Source: DASUXA01 sp036378155
Lineage (GTDB): Bacteria; Actinomycetota; Actinomycetes; Mycobacteriales; Micromonosporaceae
Reading direction: 5' to 3'
Length of the DNA: 64,000 bases
Assembly (NCBI GenBank): GCA_036378155.1
Contig: DASUXA010000109.1
Location: forward strand, 62,001 to 126,000
The notes beneath the pieces were generated by a model. That model was not told where the DNA came from and did no database searches. It worked only from the letters and a program-made list of their open reading frames with translations. Shown here in pieces: positions 7,694 through 15,286 of this stretch; position 1 is the stretch's first letter; each line of letters begins with the position of its first letter. The position numbers and the translations under genes were made by a program.

Positions 7694-8248
7694 TTACTCA
7701 ACGGTAGCCGACTGAGGGGGTTGGGCGACGCCATCCGGCTGGTCAGGTACCCGGTCGTTGTCGTTGCGCCGAATGAACGGCAGCCACCACCACAGCAGGG
7801 CGAACCAGAACGCGACCACGGCGGCGAACACCGCCGACCACGGCAGCCCGACCGCGACATCGGTGACCAGCAGCACCGACGCCGTCATCGAGACGCCGAG
7901 GAAGGCGAGTCCGCCGATCGCCATCCGGTGCGCCGAGCGGACCACCTCCGGCTTGCGACCCCGCTGAAACAGCATCCGGTGGTACGCCACCGGCGCGATG
8001 ATCATCGCGGTCGCGCCGGCCGCGGAAACCAGCGCGACCAGGTACACGGTCTTCTGGAACGTGGTGACCTGGGCGAACCGGTTCTGGAAGACCAGCGTCA
8101 GCAGGAACGCGAACAGGATCTGGATGCCGGTCTGCGCGACCCGCAACTCCTGAAGCAGCTCGTTGAAGTTCCGGTCCCAGCGCTGCGCCTCGGTCTCGTT
8201 GCGCTCCGGCCGCGGTCGTACCTCCCGCCCCATGACCTCCCGCCCCAT
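7694..8248 (-). CDS. DUF6328 family membrane protein
   Basis: A protein of about 184 residues matching my recollection of the actinobacterial DUF6328 family. It opens with a charged segment (ETEAQRWDRNFNELLQELRVAQTG), followed by four transmembrane helices, with a conserved APVAYHRMLF loop between the second and third. Function is unknown. The start is ambiguous: ATG 8248 and ATG 8233 both lie in a 15-bp direct duplication that encodes MGREV twice, and neither has a well-spaced ribosome-binding site. It is transcribed toward the acyl-CoA dehydrogenase. Confidence 0.85.
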   Translation of the reverse strand: MGREVMGREVRPRPERNETEAQRWDRNFNELLQELRVAQTGIQILFAFLLTLVFQNRFAQVTTFQKTVYLVALVSAAGATAMIIAPVAYHRMLFQRGRKPEVVRSAHRMAIGGLAFLGVSMTASVLLVTDVAVGLPWSAVFAAVVAFWFALLWWWLPFIRRNDNDRVPDQPDGVAQPPQSATVE

Positions 8249-8367
8249 TCGACCAATGATGCCCGGCGCTCGCCCCGCCAAACGATCACCACACGCGCCG
8301 AGCCGCGACCCGCCCGACCGTCGTTCAGCCGATGACCGCGGGCGGACCAGCCTGGGATGATCTGCCC

Positions 8368-8811
8368 GTGATCACCGACTACTTCTCCGCGCCGTCCGAC
8401 GAGGCCGCCGCCGCCGTAATCGACGGCGGGCCATCCGGCACTCCTGGTACCGGGTTCCGGACGATCGCGCTGAACGGCATCGAACCCGTCGTTCAGACGG
8501 GGACGATGGAGGAGTTGCTGACCGGGGTCGACTACGAAACGGTGGCCGCGAACCCGAGGCAGGGCCGGGTCGTCGCCGTTCGCGACAGCGGCGAGGGCCT
8601 GGTCATCGCCCTGACGGACGAGCTGCGGGCCGCCCTCGTACAGGCATCGGAAGGCGAGCTCCGCGAAGTGGCGGGGCGATGGGCGCGGACCGAGGAGTTC
8701 CGGGGGCAGTCCGACCCGGCTGCCCTGGCTGAGGTGTTAGGGGAGCTGGCGTCCCTGGCACGCGATGCGCAAGCACGCGACGAACACCTGTACTGCTGGG
8801 TGTGTATCTGA
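8368..8811 (+). CDS. Small conserved actinobacterial protein of unknown function
   Basis: A 147-residue soluble acidic protein. The N-terminus (ITDYFSAPSDEAAAAVID) and the C-terminus (DEHLYCWVCI) look like the conserved ends of a family seen in Streptomyces and Micromonospora, recalled rather than searched. The middle is helical and Asp/Glu/Ala-rich. No catalytic motif, signal peptide or membrane segment is visible. GTG 8368 was preferred over an ATG at 8332 because the family-like sequence begins there; neither has a good ribosome-binding site. It is divergent from the DUF6328 gene. Confidence 0.7.
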   Translation: MITDYFSAPSDEAAAAVIDGGPSGTPGTGFRTIALNGIEPVVQTGTMEELLTGVDYETVAANPRQGRVVAVRDSGEGLVIALTDELRAALVQASEGELREVAGRWARTEEFRGQSDPAALAEVLGELASLARDAQARDEHLYCWVCI

Positions 8812-8878
8812 CCGGTGCGATAGGGCTGGCGCGGAGCACCGACGGGCGAGCGCGACAGCGATGCGGAACAATGCCGCT

Positions 8879-9247
8879 GTGGAGATGTGGAACAACCCGG
8901 CGTGCTCGAAGTGCGCGACAGCGCGCGACACGCTGGACGCGGCGCGAGTGCCGTACCGGGTACGCGCCTACCTCGACAACCCGCCGAACGCGGCCGAGTT
9001 CGCCGAGGTACTGCGCCGGCTCGGCGCTCGGCCCTGGGACGTGTGCCGACTCGGTGAGCCGGCGGCGCACACCCTGGGCATGGCGGACTGGCCGCGCGAC
9101 GAGTCGTCGGTACAACGGTGGATCGACGCGATGGTCGCGCACCCGGACCTCATCCAGCGTCCGATTCTGCTGTTCGACGACGGCTCGGCCCTGGTTGCCC
9201 GTACCCCCGAAGCGCTCGACGAGGCAGTGCACCGGGCGACGGCCTGA
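8879..9247 (+). CDS. ArsC-like glutaredoxin-fold protein (Spx/ArsC family)
   Basis: A protein of about 122 residues of the arsenate reductase (ArsC, glutaredoxin-type) family. It has the N-terminal NPACSKCATARDTLD motif with CxxC, the GMADWPRDE-like loop, and the IQRPILLFDDGSALVART segment with the Arg that binds the oxyanion. True arsenate reduction is not certain: no arsenite exporter or arsenic regulator is adjacent, and many of these proteins serve as general thiol reductases. The start is uncertain; GTG 8879 fits the family, while ATG 8861 would add six residues. The gene converges on uppS. Confidence 0.82.
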   Translation: MEMWNNPACSKCATARDTLDAARVPYRVRAYLDNPPNAAEFAEVLRRLGARPWDVCRLGEPAAHTLGMADWPRDESSVQRWIDAMVAHPDLIQRPILLFDDGSALVARTPEALDEAVHRATA

Positions 9248-9332
9248 ACCACGCCCCCGCCGGGACCGCTACCAGTGCTCCCAGCGCACGACGTCGGCAG
9301 GACCTCTACCGCGCAACCTCCGCCCGACGAAC

Positions 9333-10166
9333 TCAGTGTCCCGCCGTAGCGTCCACACTCGTGTCCGGGTTGACGGGGTTAGGCAGGGCGCCGCCGAAGC
9401 GGCGGTCGCGCTTCGCGTACAACTCGCACGCGTACCACAGGTGGCGCCGGTCGAAGTCGGGCCAGAGCGTGTCGAGCGAGACGAACTCGGCGTACGCCGC
9501 CTGCCAGATCAGGAAGTTGGACAGCCGCTGCTCGCCGGACGAGCGCACGACCAGGTCGACGTCGGGGATGTCCGGCTCGTCGAGGTACCGGGCGAACGTC
9601 TTCTCGTTGACCCGGTCCGGGTCCAGCCGCCCGGCGGCGACCTCCCGCGCGATCGCCGCGGCGGCGTCGGCGATCTCCGCCCGCCCGCCGTAGTTCACGC
9701 AGAACTGCAGGGTGAGCAGGTCGTTGCGGGCGCTCATCCGTTCGGCGATCTCCAGCTCGTTGATCACGCTGCGCCACAGTTTCGGGCGGCGTCCCGCCCA
9801 GCGGACCCGTACCCCCATCTCGACGAACTGGTCGCGACGCCGGTGGATGACGTCCCGGTTGAACCCCATCAGCCAGCGCACCTCGTCGGGCGAGCGTTTC
9901 CAGTTCTCGGTCGAGAACGCGTACGCCGACAGGTACCTGATGCCGAGTTCGATCGCGCCTTCGATCACGTCGAACAGCGCCGCCTCGCCCATCCGGTGCC
10001 CCTCGGTGCGGGGCAGCCCGCGCGCCTTCGCCCAGCGCCCGTTGCCGTCCATGATGATCGCGACGTGCCGGGGTACCGCGTCGGCGGGCAGCTCGGGCGG
10101 CTTCGCGCCGGACGGATGCGGAGACGGCGGGGTGTACTGCCGCCGCCCAGCCAGACCTCTGATCAC
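9333..10166 (-). CDS. uppS: Isoprenyl transferase (undecaprenyl/decaprenyl diphosphate synthase)
   Basis: A cis-prenyltransferase that builds the C50/C55 polyprenyl diphosphate carrier for peptidoglycan and arabinogalactan-type glycan assembly, at the cytoplasmic membrane face. The 277-residue protein has the catalytic IIMDGNGRWAK motif, YAFSTENWKR, and the RSSGEQRLSNFLIWQ signature. GTG 10166 overlaps the recO stop by four bases (GTGA), so translation is coupled. The gene order era-recO-uppS is conserved in actinobacteria. I cannot tell from the sequence whether the product is C50 or C55. Confidence 0.95.
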   Translation of the reverse strand: MIRGLAGRRQYTPPSPHPSGAKPPELPADAVPRHVAIIMDGNGRWAKARGLPRTEGHRMGEAALFDVIEGAIELGIRYLSAYAFSTENWKRSPDEVRWLMGFNRDVIHRRRDQFVEMGVRVRWAGRRPKLWRSVINELEIAERMSARNDLLTLQFCVNYGGRAEIADAAAAIAREVAAGRLDPDRVNEKTFARYLDEPDIPDVDLVVRSSGEQRLSNFLIWQAAYAEFVSLDTLWPDFDRRHLWYACELYAKRDRRFGGALPNPVNPDTSVDATAGH

Positions 10167-10927
10167 GCGCGCTCCCCGGACCGCTCGACCAACGGCAGCG
10201 AGCGTAACCCGCGCCCCAGATGCCACTGCAGGTGCGCCGCGACCAAGCCGGACGCCTCACGGCGCGGTCCGGGCGCGGACTGGTCCGCGACCCGCCAGTC
10301 CCCCACCGCCAGGGCAGCCATCAGCTCCAACGTGGCGGGCGCCGGGTGGGTGGCGCCGGGTGGTCGGCAGTGCGGGCAGACACAACCACCGGCGGGTACC
10401 GAGAAAGCCCGGTGCTGCCCCGGCGTGCCGCACACCGCGCACCCGGTGAGCGCGGGCGCCCAGCCCGCGAACGCCATCGCGCGCAGCAGGTACGAGTCGA
10501 GCACCAGGCTCCCGGCGTGCTCGCCGGCGGCCAGCGCCCGCAGCGCGCCGAGGGTCAGCAGGTACAGCTGGGTCGCCGGCTCCTGCTCCTCCGGGGTGAA
10601 CCGCTCGGCGGTCTCGGCGATCGCGCTGGCTGCCGTGTACCGGGGGTAGTCGTCGACGAATCGCTTGCCGTACAGGTCGATGCCCTCGACCTGGCTGACG
10701 ACGTGCAGCGAGCGCCCTTCGGCGATCTGTACGTCGACGTGCCCGAACGGTTCCAGCCGGGCACCGAACTTCGACGTGGTCCGCCGTACTCCCTTGGCGA
10801 CCGCGCGCACCCGACCGTGCCGGCGGGTGAACAGCGTGATGATCCGGTCGGACTCGCCCAGTTTCTGGACGCGCAGCACCACCGCGTCGTCGCGGTACAG
10901 CTTGCCGCGGAATCCGGTCACGGACAC
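10163..10927 (-). CDS. recO: DNA repair protein RecO
   Basis: A recombination mediator that helps RecR load RecA onto SSB-coated single strands. The 254-residue protein opens with the OB-fold segment LYRDDAVVLRVQKLGESDRIITLFTRRHG. Its zinc finger (CAVCG near residue 172 and CPHC near 191) is intact. GTG 10927 is preceded by GGGGAG. It lies in the era-recO-uppS group, about 105 bp after era with a small hairpin between, and overlaps uppS by four bases. Confidence 0.95.
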   Translation of the reverse strand: MSVTGFRGKLYRDDAVVLRVQKLGESDRIITLFTRRHGRVRAVAKGVRRTTSKFGARLEPFGHVDVQIAEGRSLHVVSQVEGIDLYGKRFVDDYPRYTAASAIAETAERFTPEEQEPATQLYLLTLGALRALAAGEHAGSLVLDSYLLRAMAFAGWAPALTGCAVCGTPGQHRAFSVPAGGCVCPHCRPPGATHPAPATLELMAALAVGDWRVADQSAPGPRREASGLVAAHLQWHLGRGLRSLPLVERSGERA

Positions 10928-10995
10928 ATTCTCCCCGAGCCGCGCGGACGGCTGAGCGCGGCGCGACCGGGCGAGCCTCCGCGAACCGGCGAGGG

Positions 10996-11017
10996 CGACG
11001 ATACGGACATATCGTCG
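10996..11017. other. Short hairpin between era and recO
   Basis: CGACGATA at 10996-11003 and TATCGTCG at 11010-11017 form a perfect 8-bp stem with a six-base loop. It lies 15 bp downstream of the era stop and 69 bp upstream of recO on the minus strand. It could attenuate transcription or process the message between the two genes. Confidence 0.5.
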
Positions 11018-11031
11018 AGCGCCCAGCCCGC

Positions 11032-11916
11032 TCAGAAACCCAGCTTGCGCAGCTGCTTCGGGTCGCGCTGCCAGTCACGCGCCACGCGGACGTGCAGGTC
11101 GAGGTACACCTTGGTGCCGAGCAACTCCTCGATCTGCGCGCGCGCCCGGGTGCCGACCTCCTTCAGGCGGCTGCCGCCCGCCCCGATGACGATCGCCTTC
11201 TGGCTGGGTCGCTCGACGTACACGTCGGCGTAGATCTTGGTGAGTCGCCCCTCCGGAATCATCTCCTCGACCAGTACCGCGATGGAGTGCGGCAACTCGT
11301 CGCGGACCCCGTCCAGGGCCGCCTCCCGGATCAGTTCGGCGACCAGGACCTGCTCGGGCTCGTCGGTGAGCATGTCGTCCGGGTACAGCCGGGGCGAGGA
11401 GGGCAGGTGCCGGCACAGCACCTCGACGAGCGTGTCGATGTTGTCGCCGGTGACCGCGGCGACCGGTACCACGTCGGCGAACTCGCCCAGCTCGCCGACC
11501 GCGACCAACTGCCGGGCCAGCCGCCCCTTGTCGACCAGGTCGATCTTGGTCACCACGGCGACCACCGCCGCCTTGAGCGACTTGATCTCGCCCGCGATGA
11601 ACCGGTCGCCCCGCCCGATCTCCTCGTCGGCGGGGATGCACAGCCCGACCACGTCGACCTCGCTCCACACCTCGCGGACCAGGTCGTTCAGGCGCTGTCC
11701 GAGCAGCGTGCGCGGCCGGTGCAGACCGGGGGTGTCGACCAGGACGAGTTGCGCGTCCGGGCGGTGTACCACGCCGCGGATCACGTGCCGGGTGGTCTGC
11801 GGGCGGGTCGACGTGATCGCGATCTTCTGCCCTACCAGCGCGTTGACCAACGTCGACTTGCCGGCGTTGGGACGTCCGACAAAGCATGCGAAACCAGCGC
11901 GGAACTGCTCGGTCAT
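11032..11916 (-). CDS. era: GTPase Era
   Basis: A 294-residue GTPase for 30S subunit maturation that binds the 3' end of 16S rRNA. The G motifs are GRPNAGKST (G1), DTPGLH (G3) and TKIDL (G4). The KH domain is at the C-terminus (IVIGAGGSRLKEVGTRARAQIEELLG). The ATG start at 11916 lies one base after the stop of the upstream deaminase-like gene, so they form one transcript with ybeY and phoH, all ribosome or RNA factors. Confidence 0.96.
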   Translation of the reverse strand: MTEQFRAGFACFVGRPNAGKSTLVNALVGQKIAITSTRPQTTRHVIRGVVHRPDAQLVLVDTPGLHRPRTLLGQRLNDLVREVWSEVDVVGLCIPADEEIGRGDRFIAGEIKSLKAAVVAVVTKIDLVDKGRLARQLVAVGELGEFADVVPVAAVTGDNIDTLVEVLCRHLPSSPRLYPDDMLTDEPEQVLVAELIREAALDGVRDELPHSIAVLVEEMIPEGRLTKIYADVYVERPSQKAIVIGAGGSRLKEVGTRARAQIEELLGTKVYLDLHVRVARDWQRDPKQLRKLGF

Positions 11917-11917
11917 C

Positions 11918-12277
11918 TCAGTCCCGCACCGTGCCGAGCAGACTGCCGTCGGGCGCCGCCACGTGGATCGGGGCGTCCGGGGACAGGTCGCGTACCGCCG
12001 CGTGCCCCGGACCGTCCAGCGTCGACGCCTCGGTGACCACCGCTGCCGCCTCGAGGGTCGTCGCGCCGGCGGCGACCGCCGCCGCGACGGCGAACTGCAA
12101 CGCGGTCAGCGACATCGAGGACAGGTCCACGGTCGCCCCGGTGTACGTGCGGCCGTCGCCGTCGCGCACCGCGGCGCCCTCGATCGCGCCCACCCGCGCC
12201 CGCGACGAGCGGGCGAGGGTCACCAGCTTGGCGTCCTCGGCGTCCAGCGGGGTCTTCGCCGTGGTCAGCTCAGGCAT
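11918..12277 (-). CDS. Cytidine deaminase-like protein lacking the zinc site
   Basis: A 119-residue protein occupying the place of Rv2365c between the CorC-like gene and era. The central stretch RTYTGATVDLSSMSLTALQF and the following AAAVAAGATTLEAAAVVTE align by eye with the cytidine deaminase core. However, the catalytic Glu with its His/Cys ligand and the PCxxC motif are not there. It should therefore be a non-catalytic deaminase fold. Its start overlaps the end of the CorC-like gene by 8 bp. Role unknown; its constant position beside era suggests a link to ribosome or RNA metabolism (inference). Confidence 0.8.
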   Translation of the reverse strand: MPELTTAKTPLDAEDAKLVTLARSSRARVGAIEGAAVRDGDGRTYTGATVDLSSMSLTALQFAVAAAVAAGATTLEAAAVVTEASTLDGPGHAAVRDLSPDAPIHVAAPDGSLLGTVRD

Positions 12278-13595
12278 CGGCGGTCTGCCTCTCCTCCTGG
12301 GGTTCGGTCGCGTCGGGCGCCGGTTCCTGCTCATCGGGACGGACCCGGCGCACCAGTACCGTATCGATCCGGTTCCGCCGACCCGTGGTGCCCTCGGCGA
12401 CCAGGACCAGTCCGGCGACGGTGGCGGTCGCGCCGGGGATCGGCACCCGACCGAGCGCCTGCGCCAGCAGCCCGCCGACCGTCTCGACCTCGTCGTCGGG
12501 CAGGTCGACGTCGAACAGTTCGGCGAGGTCCTCGACCGAAAGCCGGGCAGTCACCCGTACCGTGCCGTCGCCCAGCCGCTCGATCGGCGGGCGCTCACCG
12601 ACGTCGTACTCGTCGGTGATCTCGCCGACGATCTCCTCCAGGATGTCCTCGATGGTGACCAGCCCGGCGGTACCGCCGTACTCGTCCACCACGATCGCGA
12701 TGTGGGTGCGCGCCGCCTGCATCTCGGACAGCAGGTCGTCGACCGGCTTGGACTCCGGTACGAACGTCGCCGGGCGCATCACGTCGCGCACCGGCGCCGA
12801 CTCCGCCTGCGGCCCGGAGCGGGTCCGGCGCACCAGGTCCTTGAGGTACACGATGCCCAGCACGTCGTCGACGTTCTCGCCGATCACCGGGATGCGGGAG
12901 AAGCCGGAGCGCAGCGCCAGGGCAAGGCCCTGACGCACGCTCTTGTCCGCCTCGATCCACACCATGTCGGTACGCGGCACCATCACCTCGCGGGCGATCG
13001 TGTCGCCGAGCGAGAACACCGAGTGGATCATGTCCCGCTCGCCGTGCTCGACCACGCCCCGCTGCTCCGCCAAGTCGACGAGTTCACGCAGTTCGACCTG
13101 GGTGGCGAACGGTCCCTCCCGGAATCCGCGACCCGGGGTGAACGCGTTACCGATCAGGATCAGCACCGACGCCAGCGGTCCCAGCGCGCGCCCGAGCCAG
13201 CGCACCAGCGGCGCGGCGTACCGGCCCACGGTGTAGTTGTGCTGGCGACCGATGGTGCGCGGCGCGACTCCGACGACGACGTAGCTGACCACGGTCATCG
13301 AACCGACCGTCACCAGCCCCGCCCGCCAGCCGGCGCCCCAGGCGTCGCTGGTCACCAGCGCGACCAGGGTGGTGGCGGACAACTCGCACACCAACCGCAG
13401 CAACAGCAGCAGGTTGATGTGCCGGGCCACGTCGCTGGCGACGCCCTGCAGCGCGCGGGCGCCGCGTACCCCCTCGCGGGCTAGTTCACCGGCGCGCGCC
13501 GGCGACACGGTCGACAGCGCCGCGTCGGTCATGCCGAACAGCCCGGCGAGGATCACCAGCCCGGCGGCGAGGAGGAGAGACTGCACGTGCGACAT
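12270..13595 (-). CDS. CNNM/CBS-domain membrane protein of the HlyC/CorC family
   Basis: A 441-residue protein with an N-terminal CNNM (DUF21) domain of three to four membrane helices (about residues 5-150), a tandem CBS pair (about 200-320; MVPRTDMVWIE and the IAIVVDEYGGTAGLVTIEDILEEIVGEI signature) and a C-terminal CorC_HlyC domain. Such proteins are linked to Mg or Co efflux and membrane integrity; the hemolysin name is historical. The start at ATG 13595 lies 14 bp after ybeY. It is Rv2366c-like in position. Confidence 0.92.
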   Translation of the reverse strand: MSHVQSLLLAAGLVILAGLFGMTDAALSTVSPARAGELAREGVRGARALQGVASDVARHINLLLLLRLVCELSATTLVALVTSDAWGAGWRAGLVTVGSMTVVSYVVVGVAPRTIGRQHNYTVGRYAAPLVRWLGRALGPLASVLILIGNAFTPGRGFREGPFATQVELRELVDLAEQRGVVEHGERDMIHSVFSLGDTIAREVMVPRTDMVWIEADKSVRQGLALALRSGFSRIPVIGENVDDVLGIVYLKDLVRRTRSGPQAESAPVRDVMRPATFVPESKPVDDLLSEMQAARTHIAIVVDEYGGTAGLVTIEDILEEIVGEITDEYDVGERPPIERLGDGTVRVTARLSVEDLAELFDVDLPDDEVETVGGLLAQALGRVPIPGATATVAGLVLVAEGTTGRRNRIDTVLVRRVRPDEQEPAPDATEPQEERQTADA

Positions 13596-13609
13596 CGCCG
13601 TGCCGCCGG

Positions 13610-14086
13610 TCAGGCCGGGCGGCTGCCGGAGCCGGCCCGCCAGCCGGACAGCAGCCGCGCCTGCAGCCCGAACATCTCGCGCTCCTCGTCGGGTTCGGCA
13701 TGGTCGTACCCGAGCAGATGCAGCACTCCGTGCACGGTGAGCAGGTGCAGTTCGTCGGCGGTCGAATGTCCGGCGGTCACCGCCTGCCTCGCGGCGACCT
13801 CCGGACACAGCACGATGTCGCCGAGCAGCGCCGGTTCGCCACCGGCCGCCTCGCTCGGTCCGTGGTCGACCGTGCCCTCGTCCATCGGGAAGGCGAGCAC
13901 GTCGGTCGGGCCGTCGCCGCCCATCCAACGGTGGTTCAGTTCGGTCATGTAGTCGACGTCGACCATCAGGATGGACAACTCGGCGAGAGGGTTGACGCCC
14001 ATCTCGTCCAGGGCGTACCGGGCGACCGCGCGGATCGCGTCGGTATCGACGTCCGCGCCGGACTCATTGGCGATCTCGATGGACAC
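13610..14086 (-). CDS. ybeY: rRNA maturation endoribonuclease YbeY
   Basis: A single-strand-specific metallo-endoribonuclease needed for 16S rRNA 3'-end maturation and 70S quality control. The zinc site HGVLHLLGYDH (H-x3-H-x5-H) is intact, and the upstream TDVLAFPMD motif is canonical. The 158-residue length is normal. GTG 14086 has AAGGA about 8 nt upstream. It sits between phoH and the CorC-like gene, as in most actinobacteria. Confidence 0.96.
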   Translation of the reverse strand: MSIEIANESGADVDTDAIRAVARYALDEMGVNPLAELSILMVDVDYMTELNHRWMGGDGPTDVLAFPMDEGTVDHGPSEAAGGEPALLGDIVLCPEVAARQAVTAGHSTADELHLLTVHGVLHLLGYDHAEPDEEREMFGLQARLLSGWRAGSGSRPA

Positions 14087-14115
14087 GGATTCCGTCCTTG
14101 GGCGGTCAGCGGCGG

Positions 14116-15207
14116 TCAGCGGCGGCGGCCGGAGCGGCCCTGGGCGGTGCGGCCGGGCAGGGCGTGTGCGGGACGTTCGCCCGCCACCGCCGCCTGCTGA
14201 GCCTCGTCCCACCGGGCGTACGCGTCGACGATGTCGCTGACCAACTGGTGACGTACGACGTCGTTGCTGGTCAGGCGCGCGAAGTGGACGTCCTCCACGC
14301 CGTCGAGGATCTCCTGGACGACGCGCAGCCCGCTGGTCGTACCGCCGGGCAGGTCGACCTGCGTCACGTCGCCGGTCACCACGATCTTCGAGCCGAACCC
14401 GAGCCGGGTAAGGAACATCTTCATCTGTTCGGGCGTGGTGTTCTGCGCCTCGTCCAGGATGATGAACGCGTCGTTGAGGGTGCGACCGCGCATGTACGCC
14501 AACGGCGCCACCTCGATCGTGCCCGCCTGCATCAGCCGCGGAATCGACTCCGGGTCGAGCATGTCGTGCAGCGCGTCGTACAGCGGGCGCAGGTACGGGT
14601 CGATCTTCTCGAACAGGGTGCCGGGCAGGAACCCGAGCCGCTCCCCGGCCTCGACCGCGGGGCGGGTCAAGATGATCCGGTTGACCTGCTTGGCCTGCAG
14701 TGCTTGTACCGCCTTGGCCATCGCCAGGTAGGTCTTGCCGGTACCGGCGGGTCCGATGCCGAACACGATCGTGTGCTGGTCGATCGCGTCGACGTAGCGC
14801 TTCTGCCCCAGCGTCTTCGGTCGGATCGTGCGCCCGCGCCGGGACAGGATGTTGAGAGTCAGGACGTCGGCGGGCCGCTCGGCAGTGCCCTCCTCGAGCA
14901 TGCCGACGGTGCGCCGGGCGGAGTCGGTGGTCAGTGTCTCGCCCTTCTGGATCAACTCGAGAAGTTCGGTGAAGACGCGCTCGGCGAGAGCGTTGTCCGC
15001 CGGCGAGCCGGAGATGGTGATCTCGTTGCCGCGGACGTGGATGTCGCTGACCAGGGAGCGCTCGACGAACTTGAGGATCTCGTCGCGGGCGCCGAGCAGG
15101 TTCACCATCATCTGCGAATCGGGGACCGTGATCCTGGTCTGTACCCGAGGAACGGCGGCGTCGCCGCCGTCAGGCGTCGACGCGTTCGAGGGTGGACTGG
15201 TCGTCAT
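14116..15207 (-). CDS. phoH: PhoH family ATPase
   Basis: A 363-residue P-loop ATPase of the PhoH (PhoH1, RNA-binding) group. The first 110 residues hold a small KH-like region; the ATPase core follows with Walker A GPAGTGKT, the ILTRPAVEAGERLGFLPG segment, and Walker B FIILDEAQN. The role is probably ATP-dependent RNA remodelling, consistent with the ybeY and era neighbours. The start is ATG 15207. About 80 bp separate it from the serine hydrolase upstream, including a small hairpin, so phoH may head its own transcript. Confidence 0.93.
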   Translation of the reverse strand: MTTSPPSNASTPDGGDAAVPRVQTRITVPDSQMMVNLLGARDEILKFVERSLVSDIHVRGNEITISGSPADNALAERVFTELLELIQKGETLTTDSARRTVGMLEEGTAERPADVLTLNILSRRGRTIRPKTLGQKRYVDAIDQHTIVFGIGPAGTGKTYLAMAKAVQALQAKQVNRIILTRPAVEAGERLGFLPGTLFEKIDPYLRPLYDALHDMLDPESIPRLMQAGTIEVAPLAYMRGRTLNDAFIILDEAQNTTPEQMKMFLTRLGFGSKIVVTGDVTQVDLPGGTTSGLRVVQEILDGVEDVHFARLTSNDVVRHQLVSDIVDAYARWDEAQQAAVAGERPAHALPGRTAQGRSGRRR

Positions 15208-15254
15208 GGTTCGGCCCGGCGGCCTCGATCACCCTTCCGTCTCGGTACCGTTCG

Positions 15255-15273
15255 CGATACCCCCATGGTATCG
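15255..15273. terminator. Small hairpin downstream of the serine hydrolase
   Basis: CGATACC (15255-15261) and GGTATCG (15267-15273) pair perfectly around a five-base loop, 13 bp past the stop of the minus-strand serine hydrolase gene. It is a weak terminator candidate and lies in the phoH upstream region. Confidence 0.4.
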
Positions 15274-15286
15274 GCCCGCCGCCCGA

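Noticed and set aside
5492..8335. Plus-strand open frame of over 900 codons opposite the acyl-CoA dehydrogenase
   Set aside because: The composition is Arg/Pro/Gly/His-rich nonsense typical of antisense frames in 72% GC DNA, and the opposite strand has an intact known family.
8879..9247. ArsC-like gene as part of an arsenic resistance operon
   Set aside because: No arsenite exporter, arsenic-type ArsR or methyltransferase is nearby. The only ArsR-family gene (2866) has a zinc site and belongs to the znu operon.
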